This document shows, piece by piece, positions 32,691 through 56,523 of a stretch of DNA of 64,000 nt. Position numbers and translations under genes: made by a program. The stretch comes from Physella acuta. Lineage: Eukaryota > Mollusca > Gastropoda > Physidae. The notes beneath the pieces are model-generated. The model was not told the origin of the DNA and made no database searches. It saw nothing but the letters and a program-made list of their open reading frames with translations. Each line of letters opens with the position of its first letter. The first letter of the stretch is position 1. Location of the stretch: the NCBI RefSeq assembly GCF_028476545.1, contig NW_026731623.1:175001-239000 (forward strand), given 5' to 3'.

Positions 32691-34249
32691 AATTGGTCTC
32701 GCTATTATTTATTCTTCAGGTTTGTCTTGCATTTTTTTCTTCTCCCAATTACCACCTCGTCGTTTCGCGTCTCGCAAATTACCAACACCCATAAACAGCC
32801 ACGGGCTCACTAATCAAAGACTCAATGTATGTTAAAACTTTGAGGTTGGTGGGCGAGGTAAATGGTATCTCTGCATTTAAAATCTCTTGATATTGTATGC
32901 CAAAACCTAAGATCTGACCAAGTGACAGGCAACTACATCTCATTTATTCCCGACGGCATGCTCGCGGCTTTAAAAGAAATGATCAATGTATAGAAACGGT
33001 ATTGACTTGAAATTTTTTTTATGGAATCTCAACATTTAAAAACCAATATCGTCATAAATATTCTAAATGATATCACTTCAAAAAAATAAACAATGTATTT
33101 TTAATCAATGTACGAATGCCTTCAGAGGTTACCAAAATGAATTTCAGCATAATTATGTATGGAAGCCATTCAAAAGGGCTATCTAGTGAATCATTCACTG
33201 AATGTCAACAAAATCACTTTATAATAGGGGTGTCAAACTGATTTTTTTAAAACGGTCCCAGAGCTTTTTTGAAAGTTGCTATGTCAAGAACTCAAGAACC
33301 TAAGATAGTGTGCACTAAATTTGTTCATATATCTCAAGTAGTAAAAAATTTACGACGTTTTAAAAAAAATGATTTTTAACTTTTTTTTTTCAACACCTTA
33401 AAAAGTGCCATGTTTGAGAGGTTATATCTTGAAATAAAAGAACACACTAAAAAATCGATTTCTTTGGTAATGTAAAGTACTTCAAGCTACACATCATGTA
33501 CTATTTAGTTTAAAATGATCGCTAAAACCCAAACATCCATGAAATTTGCAGAGTTTTCTACTTTAAACTATACCCATATATTGTTGACACTGGTGACAAA
33601 ATGTACGATCACGTGACCTTTTACATTTAACAGAAAAAAATATTCAGCTGTTCTAAAAAGATTAGAAAAATATGTTGCAATTAATTTTCAAAGTACCCTT
33701 TGTCAGAAAAGACAAAAATATTTGAACTAAGCAATCAGAAAAAAATTAGACTCCGATACAAAGTGAAGTGGGGTCTAGCTCATCGGACGAAGCTGAAAAA
33801 TAACGTGGAAGTCTAATCATTGAACGGCGTTATAGCTTTAATAATAAAAATATACTGAAGAAATAAACTATAAAAACTAGACTCACAAACTTGTTTATTA
33901 AGTAGCTACATGTTTTTATTTATTTTACTGTACTATCAAGCCTCTAAGACTTGGTAACATCAATTTAGAAAAGCTTGGTTGTGCGTTGTTAACAAAGAAA
34001 ACGGCCATTTTCTTCGACCGGGCCAAGAGCTATTTTAATGATCGCTATAGTGTGTTTTGTCGAGCTCTGCCTTTTTTGACCATGCTCAGAAAGGATAAAC
34101 AAAATAAGTGTTTTAACAGAAAAAAGGACCACCTTTCTGAATATGCTAATAAAAATGTATGCGATGATAGAATCACATGGTAATTTTCAAATTTCTTAGT
34201 TTTTTTTTATCATTTTAAATATTTTGTCTATTATGCATTTTATTTGTTT
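32691..34249. other. AT-rich, no gene seen
   Basis: Includes TCGCAAATTACCAACACC near 32775, which echoes 11670-11700 in catalase intron 1. No coding similarity; a 65-codon frame at 33986 has no recognisable features. Confidence 0.45.
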
Positions 34250-34365
34250 AGTATCCCTTTAAGGCTATTCAATTCTACATATTTACAGTGAATTACTGAA
34301 AAGTAGAAAATAAAACTACTAAATAGCGTCGTATGATACGCTGCGGGTCGGCACGTAGACAATAT
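34250..34365 (-). repeat. Family E terminal fragment
   Basis: Read on the - strand it gives GCCGACCCGCAGCGTATCAT, then TTTATTTTCTACTTTTCAGT, matching the start of 52311-52738. Confidence 0.55.
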
Positions 34366-34401
34366 TTTAAATCCATTTCAAATTACTTAAACTTTTTAAA
34401 T

Positions 34402-34857
34402 CAATTCTTTAAAAACCGTTTTAATAACAAGCTTTTATGTAATTATGCACTAAAAAGTAGAAAATAAATTATACACTACTATTTAAATAACTGTAAAGAA
34501 AAGCGTGGGTCACTTTAGTACCTATTGGATACCTTTACTAATATTTGAGAAGAGACCCACGCTTTTCTTTATAGTTATTTAAATGGATGCGTCTATTCGG
34601 ACCCGGGTCCCAATAGCGTCGGCCGCTATTGGGACCCGGTATAATTATAGTTATTTGGCCTATTAGGTACACATTAGTTACAACTAATAACAACTAATAT
34701 TATTTTAATATTATACCGGGTCCCAATAGCGTCGGCCGCTATAAGGACCCGGGTCCGTATAGCGGCCGACGCTATACGGACCCGGGTCCCAATAGCCACT
34801 TCCTATTTAAATAGTAGTCTATAATTTATTTTCTACTTTTTAGTGCATCTACATAGA
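34402..34857. mobile_element. Hairpin MITE (family D) with a GC-rich insertion
   Basis: Left arm GCACTAAAAAGTAGAAAATA plus AATTATACACTACTATTTAAAT (34447 on); inverted arm ending TTTTCTACTTTTTAGTGC at 34849. The right half is interrupted by the palindromic block 34585-34797. Confidence 0.75.
34585..34797. repeat. GC-rich palindrome cluster
   Basis: TAGCGTCGGCCGCTAT, itself near-palindromic, occurs at about 34614 and 34727, with its inverse at about 34758. The copies are embedded in GGGTCCCAATAGC/GCTATTGGGACCC arms and repeated GGACCCGGGTCC. Confidence 0.85.
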
Positions 34858-34866
34858 TTCTACTAC

Positions 34867-37095
34867 GAAAACTCAGGTTTGTTTACATGTTGTTTTTTTT
34901 TTTTTTTTTTTGTTTGTTTGTCCGTTTGGTTACAGGAGAGAATCTGCACTATGTGCAGAGCTGTAAAATAGTATGTAGGTAGAGAACAATTTTCTTTTTC
35001 AGACAGGCTGTTAATCACAAATTAATTTAAAGACGTTAATTAATTTATTGATTTATTCATTGGTAGATTAACCACATTAGTTATAAAAGTTCAGAACATT
35101 GACTTTACTAAGAGTGAATAGTGACGGCACATGATTTATTTACTTTTTAAAACAACAATGGCGGGTCCATCGAAGATTTTGGTGCCGATTCGAAACTATA
35201 GCGCATTATATAGCTAATTTTCTGACGGCTCTAGCTTTAACGATGCGTCCGTTTGCTATTTTTATAAGGTTTCAACACTATTATCAATTTTTTAACAGTT
35301 CTTTTTATTTTAGTAGGCATATACATTTCTCTAGATCTACAGATCAGCTGTAGAAAGAAGAAAAAGTTATGAATCAAGATAGATCTAGGTCACTAGACTT
35401 AACGTAAATTCTATATCTAGACTTAATGTAAATTCTTCATCTGAAATCTATAAAGGCTAAAATTATTTTATTTAAATCTTTGTTTAGCTTCAATGATCAC
35501 AGACATGCCTACCGTCCCGCCAAAATCGGAACCGTCCCGCTTTTTCACCTAAAAAATTTTGTTCCGTCATTCCGAATTTGACTCAGTTGGTTCCGATTTT
35601 TTTGAAAATTTTTTTTAATAAAGAGAGGTAATAATGTAAATTGAACAAAAAGCAGGAAAAAGCGATTATCTCCCTTTGACACACGTTTCTGTTTCCTAGT
35701 TTACTTACAATATCTACAAGTATCATCTAATTCTAGATCTAGTTAGTAGTATATCTACTACTACTAGATCTAGAATTGTAACTAGATCTACTAGTAGATA
35801 CTGAAATATTGAATACTGATCAATCTTGTACTTGTAAGTTTAACTTAACTAGTAACTACTATTATGAAGAACTTAGTAAGTAGTAACTAGGAGTTTTACT
35901 AGGTAGATCAAGGGTCTTTTTTCATAACTTATATTATATATTACATATGATGAGCCTTCAGAATTTGTTATTCATATAGCCTAGAACATAGCAAGACATA
36001 AATAATCAAATCAATATTGTTAAGTCAAAGCTATGATTTTTTTTCGGGGGGGGGGGGGGGGGTGTGTGTCTCAGGTTACTGGTTAATTTTTTTTCAAAAT
36101 GTAAGCTGACATTAAGCAGTATTTAAATGTATCCTAGAGACTAGTTATATAGGAAGAGAAGCCTACTAATGTCATTAGAGTAATTTTTAATTATTTATTT
36201 TTATTTTTGACTTAGTAAAGTTGCGTCCGCGCGTATGTTCCTCTTTTTGGCTTCAAATTCCTCTTTTTAGGCATAACTGTTCCTACTTTTGTCTGACAGG
36301 GGTAGGCATGTCTGTGATCATCTAATTCGAGAATGCATGGGATTTATTTATCTAGGTTCTAGATTTAGAGTTACTGCAAAAACTAGAATCTAGACTTAAA
36401 TTCTAGAACTAGACTTAACGTAAATGCTACATCTAGAACTAGAATCTATATACTAAACTATTTCAGGCCTTAATTATTTTATATAAATCTCTGTTTAGCT
36501 ATGGAATTGGCTAATTTTGAATATAGGCCCCTAATTTAATTAAAAATAGTAGGACCTATTCGCGTAACTGGTTTCTTACTTTGCAGTACATTATAGGACT
36601 AATTCTACATTAGTCAGTGCTAAGAGGGTAGTGTATTGGCTACGGGTTCGAGATACATCCTGACAAAATTATTATTTTTCCAATTTTTGTTTTTTAAACG
36701 TGAATGATGAAGTTACCTATCGGGACCTCGCGGGACACAGGGCAGGTGAAGTAGAGCTCACCTGTTTCTTTTTCCTCAGCATATGAAGGGATAGTATAAT
36801 CAGAGACATGCTCGGCAGGAATCGATTTTTTAAACGATAAAAACATGTTGTTTGAAACTTGGCGGGACACTGGGCAGGTGAAGTAGCCCTGAGTAGGTCA
36901 CCTGTGACGTCAATATATGAAGGGATAGTGTGGTCGGACCCATGCTCAGCCAAAATCGGTGTTTTAAAAAGATAAAAATCGTCTTTTTAAAGTGGGGTCT
37001 GGTTATTTTGTGCTGATAAGTGACAGACGTGATGTCATTTATGGATGACCCCCGAAAACCACAGTTATCTAACTAGATAACGGGTAGTCTAGTAA
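34867..37095. repeat. Dispersed repeat family F, copy 1
   Basis: Shares with 39711-40975 many ordered blocks: GAGAATCTGCACTATGTG, GTATGTAGGTAGAGAACAAT, GATTAACCACATTA, GGGCAGGTGAAGTAG twice, TATGAAGGGATAGTGTGGTC, GACAGACGTGATGTCATTTA. Copy 1 is interrupted by the 829-bp element at 35493-36321. A tRNA-like B box (GGGTTCGAGATAC) lies near 36643. Non-coding. Confidence 0.75.
35493..36321. mobile_element. 829-bp element with 21-bp TIRs, inserted in family F
   Basis: TGATCACAGACATGCCTACC (35494-35513) is exactly inverted at 36301-36320, and the match extends by one base. Contains a G-run at about 36045 and no coding frame. The uninterrupted copy at 39711-40975 lacks it. Confidence 0.75.
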
Positions 37096-37104
37096 TTACA
37101 TAAA

Positions 37105-38480
37105 AGCTTGTTATTAAAACGTTTACTTTATGATTTTTTTAAAAGTAATTTACATGTTTTATTTACAATAGAGTTACATGACTAAAAACCATTGTGACCC
37201 TTTTCAACTTGACGACGCGCTATTGAACGTGATGACGCCTGGGGAGTAGCTGGATAGAACTGCCTACTAATTTGGTCAAAATTTTAATTAATTCATAAAA
37301 AATTAATTAAGCATTCAAATAAGTCAAATTTAATGTCATAATGCATTGTCTTCACGTCTTGACCCAAGTTCCAACTACGAACCGTATCTGTCAAGTAGAA
37401 GTGCCTGCAATTTTGCTGACGACAGATAGAGGAAGTGAGTTAAATAAAAGCTTGTAAAAATTATAAAATACTATTTAAATAACTATAAACAAAAGTGTGG
37501 GTCACTTTAGTATCTATTGGATCTCTTAGTACTTTACATGTTTTTATTTACAACAGAGTTTCATGACTAAAAACCATTGCGTGCCTATTGAACTTGATGA
37601 CGCGCTATTGAACGTGATGAAGCGTGTGGAGTAGATGGATAGAAATGCCTACTAATTCGGTCAAAATTTTATATAATTCATAAAAAATTAATTAGGCATC
37701 CAATTAAGTCAAATTTAATGTCAAAATACATTGTCTTCATGTCTTGACCCACGTACCAATTACAAACCGTATCTGTCAAGTAGAAGTGCCTGCAATTTTG
37801 CTCCGGCGCTTGATCTAGACAGACTGATGACTGACGACAGAGGAAGTGAGTTAAATAAAAGCTTGTAAAAAATTCATAAAAAACGTTTTAATAACAAGCT
37901 TTTATGTAATAATGCACTAAAAAGTAGAAAATAAATTATAAACTACTATTTAAATATTAGTAAAGGTATCCAATAGGTACTAAAGTACTAAAGTGACCCA
38001 CGCTTTTCTTTATAGTAATTTAAATAGTAGTGTATAATTTATTTTCTACTTTTTAGTGCATCATTACATAAAAGCTTGTTACTAAAACGTTTTTTATGAA
38101 TTTTTTTGTCAGTACTTTACATGTTTTATTTACAAAAGAGTTACATGACTAAAAACCATTGCGCGCCTACTGAACGTGATGGCGCAGCTATTGAACGTAC
38201 CGTGATGGCGCAGCTATTGAACGTGATGACGCGTGTGGTGTGGTTGGCTAGACATGCCTACTAATTCGGTCCAAATTTTAATTAATTCATAAAAAATTAA
38301 TTAGGCATCCAATTAAGTCCAATTTAGTTTCAGATTGCATTGTCTTCATGTCTTGACCCACGTGCCAAATGTGAATCGTATCGGTCAAGTAGAAGTTTCC
38401 GAATTTTCACTCCTGCGTTTCGGTCTAGACTGACGACTGACGACTGACGAGGAAGTGAGTTAAATAAAAGCTTGTAAAAA
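37105..38480. repeat. Three tandem copies of a 350-400-bp unit (family G) with nested MITEs
   Basis: TTACATGACTAAAAACCATT-type blocks, ATTGAACGTGATGACGC, AATTCATAAAAAATTAATTA, CCGTATCTGTCAAGTAGAAG and GAGGAAGTGAGTTAAATAAA recur near 37160-37455, 37560-37865 and 38140-38475. A family D hairpin separates the last two. Confidence 0.75.
37871..38104. mobile_element. Family D hairpin MITE with about 85-bp arms
   Basis: Left arm AATTCATAAAAAACGTTTTA ... GCACTAAAAAGTAGAAAATA ... ACTACTATTTAAAT (37871-37955) and its near-perfect inverse at 38020-38104. The loop contains CCAATAGGTACTAAAG and AAGTGACCCACGC. Confidence 0.85.
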
Positions 38481-38855
38481 TATAATAGAATCTCGTACCA
38501 AAAAAAAAAAAAGAATTACGCACCTAGTGAACACCACACAAAAAGCGTATAATAGTGCGGAATATTAGTAGTACTTCATAAATTCCCATGTGTTTTTTTG
38601 ATAAATCGGAAATAGTGTAAATTACTCAAAATTTGGCAGAAGGCAGACAATTAGATCTTCTACTTATATATGAAATTTCAAATATGTATCTGAAACAGTA
38701 CTCAAATTAGAGGCTTTTAGAAAATTGAAAGTAGAATAAGCTCCACTTCCAGTTACCGGAAATCGTTGAAAAGTTGATACAGAACTAAATTTGGTAAAAT
38801 ACTAATACATGAAATTTCATCAACCTAGCTGTAACGGTACTCAAGTTATTGTGTT

Positions 38856-38925
<70 letters not shown>

Positions 38926-39055
38926 CGGACAAAATTGCAAAACTATGTTTTTCCGACTCAGGTGTAAAACGCCGAGATCAGTGAATTTTTTTTTTTTGCT
39001 CGATTACAATACTTCCACTATAGATGTACTTCGTATACGAGAATGTAAAAAAATA
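38481..39055 (-). mobile_element. Family A MITE-like, nearly full copy
   Basis: Inverse orientation to 3945-4590. Contains both modules, the ACCTAGCTGTAACGGTACTC block, an (AG)n tract at 38869-38920 in place of the usual ACACAC stretch, and the end TACTTCGTATACGAGAATGT. Confidence 0.8.
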
Positions 39056-39710
39056 AATTATGACACCTACAGTAGATCTGCTGGCTATATTGAAATACAG
39101 AATAACCATAGCTCTGAGCAAGTAAGCAGTCTTTACTTATTAATTTATGATCAAATGGTGGCTGTACTAGTGCTAGGGTCCCATAAACTTTATGATAAAG
39201 AAATTTTTTTTGTCGAAATAATTATTAGTCTCTAGAACCAGTAGTGCATTTAAAAGTAAAAACATGTATTTAGAATGCCTCAGTCAGTGTGCCTATGTGT
39301 TATAACTGTGTATTTAACAAAATACAGTTGCTTAGTAAATTCACTACGTAGGCTAAATAGATAACCATGCTAGTCTTGCATTCTCATCCTCCTTCTCTTG
39401 ACAGTCGTTCTTCACAACTATAATCTGTAAACTATGTAATCAATAACCACCATAAACCGTCGACATAATTTAGAGGATGTAACACGGTTTTTCCCCGTAG
39501 ACTCTAATAAGAGTTTATTGCCAGCTGACTGCAAAGTGCAAATACATGTGCACTGATCATTAATATATGCACTCATGGTTAGAACTGTAATAACGATCTC
39601 GCCAACTTTGAGACAAATCGATCAGTGAGAAGTGCTCGAAATTTCGCTCTCCCGTTTCGACAGAAAGACAAACGCACACCGGACATAGGAAGCAAGTTAT
39701 CTTTATACTA
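39056..39710. other. AT-rich spacer with degenerate repeat traces
   Basis: Only a family G-like tail (GAAATTTCGCTCTCCCG, ACATAGGAAGCAAGTTAT) near 39645-39705. No gene. Confidence 0.45.
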
Positions 39711-40975
39711 CTAAAACTTAAGTTTGCTTACATGTTTGAATATTTATTTGTTTGTCTGATTGGCTACTGGAGAGAATCTGCACTATGTGTAGAGCTGTAA
39801 AATAGTATGTAGGTAGAGAACAATTTTTGTTTTTAGACAGACTGTTAATCACTAATTTATTTAAAGACGTTAATTAGTTTATTGGTAGATTAACCACATT
39901 AATTTTAAAAGTTTCAAACAATGGCTTTACTTTGACGGAATAGTAACGTCTCATGATTTGTTCACTTTTTAGTACAATCAATGGCGGCTTCTATCGAAGA
40001 AGATTGAGTTCCCATTCCAATGTTTAACGCATTCTAAAGCTAATTTTCTGTCGGCTATAACTTTCACAATACGTCCGTTTGCTGTATTTATTACGTTCCA
40101 GTACTTATATCAATTTTCAAATGTCTTTTTCATTTAACTTTACAATAAATTTCTCTAGATCTACAGATCAGCTGTCGAAGGAAGAAAAAAGTTATGAATC
40201 TAGATCTAGGTCACTAGACATAACGTAAATTCTAGATCTAGACTTAATGTTAATTTTACATCTAGATATAGAATCTATTTCAGACCTTCATTATTTTTTA
40301 TAAATCTTTGTTTGTTTAGCTATGCAATTGGCGAATTTAAGATAAAATTTAATTTGATAATTACTAGACTTAGATCTAGATCTAGATAGAGCCTATGCGC
40401 GTAAATCAAGTTGCATAAAGAGACTTATAGTATTAAGTTATACCACAAAAAGCATAAGTGACGTCACGGGTCTAGACAGTTAAGTGTTAGTGTAATAGGC
40501 TTTTATGCGGGTGGCACGTGTTCTAGACATATCACGTCAATGTTATTTTTTTTTTCAATTTTTTTAGATGTGGATGATAAATTTGACTATCTGAACTTGG
40601 CGGGATACAGGGCAGATGAAGTAGAGTTCATCTGTTTCTTTGTCCTAAGCATATGAAGGGATAGTGTGCTCAGAGACATGCTCGGTCGGAATCGTTTTTT
40701 AAACGATAAAAACATGTGGTCTGAGACTTGGCGGGACCCTGGGCAGGTGAAGTAGAGTTGAGATGGTCACCTGTGACGTCGTATATGAAGGGATAGTGTG
40801 GTCAGACCTATGCTCAGCCGAAATCGGTGTTTTTAAAAGATAAAAAACGTCTTTTTGAATATGGGGTCTGGTTATTTTGTGATGATAATTGACAGACGTG
40901 ATGTCATTTATGGATGACCCCCCCCCCCCCCCGAAACCAACAGTTATCCAAGGGATGACCGGGTAAGTCTAGTAC
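39711..40975. repeat. Dispersed repeat family F, copy 2
   Basis: Uninterrupted counterpart of 34867-37095. Contains TCTAGATCTAGACTTA-rich sequence and an internal duplicated module around GGGCAGRTGAAGTAG and TATGAAGGGATAGTGTG. Confidence 0.75.
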
Positions 40976-41032
40976 AAATTAAAAGCTTGTAGTAACATAG
41001 GAAGCAAGTTATATAAATTAAAAGCTTGTAGT

Positions 41033-41816
41033 AATAAACCGGGAGTGATTTTCCCCAAACTTTCTCGAATATTCTTATATAAAACAACAGGGGATTGGAA
41101 CTCGGGCTATAGACATGATTTTTAATCCATTTTAAATACTTAAAGTTTTAAAAATATAATAAAATCTCGTAGACAAAAGAATTGTACACCAAGTGAACGC
41201 CAAATAAAAAATTCAAAGTAGAAAAAATACCACTTCCGGTTATCGGAAATCGCTCAAAAGTTGATACGGATCTACGATTTTGATAAAATACTTATATATA
41301 AAATTTCATCAACCTAGCTGTAACGGTACTCAAGTTATCGTGTTTACACACACACACAGACAGACACACAGAAAACGGACAGAATTGCAAAGCCCAGTTT
41401 TTCAGACTGGATTACGCCTAAAACCTCTTAATTTTGATAAATCTGGATTGATAATTTTTGCCCGATTAAAATAAGTCCTCTATACTCCGGATGTGTTGAA
41501 GGACTGAGGAGTAAAACGGTGAAAACTGTCAAAATTTCATGTTATTTTTGTGCACGATTACAATACTTTCTCTATACTTCGTATATACGAGAAAGTAAAA
41601 AGTGCATAATAGTGTTTTTCAGACTGGATTACGCATAAAACCTCTTTATTTTAATAAATCTGGATTGATATTTTTTGCCCGGTTTAAATAAGTCCTCTAT
41701 ACTTCGGATGTGATGAAGGACTGAGGTGTAATACGGTGAAAATTGTTAAAATTTCAAGTGATTTTTGTGCACGATTACAATACTTTCTCTATACTTCGTA
41801 TATACGAGAAAGTAAA
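41033..41816 (-). mobile_element. Family A MITE-like copy with duplicated terminus
   Basis: Begins AACCGGGAGTGATTTTCCCC and ends ACTTCGTATATACGAGAAAG at about 41596. The last 215 bp (TTTTTCAGACTGGATTACGC to the terminus) are then repeated once, to 41816. Confidence 0.8.
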
Positions 41817-41964
41817 AATGAAAAATGCTTCATTTATTTGGTTGAACACCTTTGATGGTCATTGTCTTCAAATTTGAAATTAAATGTCATGTATGCTAAC
41901 AATCTTACGCTCTCAAAATCCACTAAACACAATTGAAAAAAAAGATCAGTAGGCCTATCTGGCT

Positions 41965-42960
41965 GGTAAACGGAAAAAAAGTCACAGGAAAAAAAAACAC
42001 AGAAAAAAAGTCACAGTTTTTGCTAGGAAAAAAAGTCACAGAAAAAAAGTCACAGTGGAAAAATTTTATCGGAAAAAAAGTCACAGAAATAAAGTCACAG
42101 AAAAAAAGTCACAAAAATCTTTTTAGAAATATTTTTATTAATTTGTTAAGAATTGTAAAATTTTGTATGTTTATTGTTGTGGGTTGTATTTTTTGATAGC
42201 ATAAATTATTTATAGACGTTAAAAGCATTATGATTTATAACAATTGTAAGTAAAAATACTCTAAGATAATTTACACAACAATCTCAACTTGTTACGTATT
42301 TATTTAAATACGCGGTAGAAAAGTTAATTATAAAAGAAATTTAGGCAGATTTTGCCGTAGGCTATTCTCTGGTCGGCCTCTCCTCAGTAGGCATTGTCCG
42401 AACATATTTTGTGTTGTTGACGTTACGCGTCAATGACAGCCTTTGAACCTTGTCGGCTTTCTGTTTTGATCCTAAGTTTTGTTATGTAATGAGCGTGATA
42501 AATGTGGGCAGTAAAGGTGGTTGAACTAAACATAACTATTGTTGCGATGAGTTGAGGGCAGCAAGTCAGATGAACTTACCAGTTCACTGTAATTTAATAT
42601 TGGTATTTAAAAAAAAAACACGATGAAAACCTTGGACTTTGGAGCATTCTATTAAATGCTACTAATCTTAAGTTTAAAATAATTACAATCTACATACTTC
42701 ATAATAAATATTTTAAGATGAATTATAAACATTCCTATGTGTATACAGCCTACACACATTACATTACATTTAATTAATCCTAAGTTAATTTGCACTCTCA
42801 AAATATTTAATACATAAAAGTATTAACAAATATCATGCAAATATATATTTGTGACTTTTTTTCCTGTGACTTTTTTTCCTGTGACTTTTTTTCCTGTGAC
42901 TTTTTTTCTGTGTTTTTTTTTCCTGTGTTTTTTTTTCCTGTGACTTTTTTTCCTACAATC
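41965..42960. mobile_element. Foldback-like element with inverted short arrays
   Basis: GGAAAAAAAGTCACAG units are repeated at 41974-42112, and the exact inverse, CTGTGACTTTTTTTCC, is repeated at 42850-42955. The 740-bp interior shows no gene. Confidence 0.65.
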
Positions 42961-43565
42961 ATCTGGCTAGGCCACAGAATCCAACTAAAATTCCGCTTGG
43001 GTGTGGCTTGTATTACGTATTTTTAATGTGTGTGTGTGTGTTGTATAGGAGGGTGTGTGTTAAGTATAATTTAGCGTGTTTGTGTGTGAGTATGGCGTGT
43101 TTGTGTGTGAGTAACTCCTGAAGTTGGTGTGCCCCAGGCGCCCATGACTGACGTCATAATATAAACAATGGTTGCTGGTGTCTAGCCACTATTCCAGTTG
43201 AACTTTGAACCGTTGGGCGAGACGAATGTAGGTCAAGTGCTGAATGTGTCGTGTAGCGCTAAGGTGGAGCTGACAGCAGACGATCAGATTTTGGCGGTCC
43301 TCTACTTGTGGTCCTCTATTGGTGGTCCTCTACTGTCCTCTACTTAGGGTCCTCTACTGGTGATCCTCTATATGGAGGACGATTTAGTATTGAAGCTAAG
43401 ACCACACAAGCAAGCGTTAAAACACCGTTAAAACACCACAGGATGAGTGGGTCAGAGATCTGTGAATGAAGGTCTACAGGTGGAACGTTTGGCACATCCA
43501 TATAAGGAAGTTCAGTGGACTTCTGGGATTGGGTAGCGCAACTCGAGGAATGTTTAACCCATGTA
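42961..43565. other. Spacer with short CTCTACT-rich repeats
   Basis: TG-rich near 43028-43110 and degenerate GGTCCTCTACT repeats at 43290-43376. No gene seen. Confidence 0.5.
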
Positions 43566-44000
43566 AATAGAAGCTACACCCTAATACAACGGCTCTAAAT
43601 TTGTGAGACTACTACACCCTAATACAACGGTTCTAAATTTGTGAGACTACTACACCCTAATACAACGGTTCTAAATTTGTGAGACTACTACACCCTTATC
43701 CAATGGTTCTAAATTTGTGAGACTAAGTACTACACTCTAGTGCGAGCTACACCCTAATACAACGGTTCTAAATTTGTGAGACTACTGCACCCTAATACAA
43801 CTGTTCTAAATTTGTGAGACTCCTACACCCTAATACAACGGTTCTAAATTTGTGAGACTACTACACCCTAATACAACGGTTCTAAATTTGTGAGACTTCT
43901 ACACTATAGTGCGGACTATACCCTAATACAATGGTTCTAAATTTGTGAGATTAAGTACTACACTCTAGTGCTGGCTACACACTGATGTGTACACACACCC
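43566..44000. repeat. About 37-bp minisatellite upstream of calponin gene
   Basis: Unit CTACACCCTAATACAACGGT plus TCTAAATTTGTGAGACTA, about 10 units with inserted AGTACTACACTCTAGTGC. Confidence 0.94.
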
Positions 44001-44259
44001 CCAAAGCAGCGGTTCTAAATGTATGAGACTGAGTTCTGCTCAGTGTTTGCTTTATATTGAGTTATATTGAGAACCATTAAGCTATGCGCAAGCAGCATTA
44101 TTTATTCTAAACTGTCTCTTTTCTTAAGCTAAAAATAAACACCATTCCTCGTCCAAATATTAAAAGAAGAAACGTTTGAACTAAGTTAGGCCTAGCTGGG
44201 CGTTCATTGTTCACAACGAAAACCCTCTTTTTTCGTCAATAAGGTTACACCTCCGAACA

Positions 44260-44459
44260 CAGCAGCCAATCCGCAGCGAACCGATGACGTCATGCACTCT
44301 TCCCGCGCGGCCGTTGAGTGTCAACAAGGCGAGTCGCCGACGCAAATCGTCTGGTTTCAAAACGAGCTGACACGACCAGGAAAATACCATTCGTCGTGTG
44401 GATCCTGGACACTAGCATTGATTAAAGTGTGAAATTCGCTAATAAAATCTAATTCCACA
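44260..44459 (+). promoter_or_regulatory. Calponin-like gene promoter, CpG-rich, with CCAAT and CRE
   Basis: CCAAT at 44266-44270 and the full palindromic CRE TGACGTCA at 44285-44292 lie in a GC/CpG-rich stretch 170-195 bp before the ATG. No TATA box is evident. Binding is inferred from motifs only. Confidence 0.6.
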
Positions 44460-56177
<11,718 letters not shown>

Positions 56178-56523
56178 ACCAGTGCTTTATTTATCTACTC
56201 TATACAATCTACATCATTTGACCTCTCCCCTCCCCCTTCTCATGTTTCATTCAAATACCAATGTCTTTGTTTGACTGATCAAATAATGCACACAAGGTTG
56301 TTCCACTCACCACCCGATGACTGACCTTGTGTGTGTGTGTGTGTCTCATCATATCAGTATGTACATGTTTGTTTTTACAATGGACCAATACAAGATGTGA
56401 TAGGCTCTCTGTCCTCTCAAGCAATACTTCATGTGTCACTTCATGTGTCACTTCATGCCTTTGTCACTCCTTGCTTTTAATATCAGCTGGGCACTGGTCA
56501 GATTTAAAGCTATTTTATCAAGT

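Noticed and set aside
36717-36953. 78-codon minus-strand frame
   Set aside because: Sits in dispersed repeat family F and reflects its internal duplicated module; not maintained in copy 2.
38849-39235. 128-codon frame starting in an AG repeat
   Set aside because: Overlaps a non-coding family A element and low-complexity sequence; no similarity recognised.
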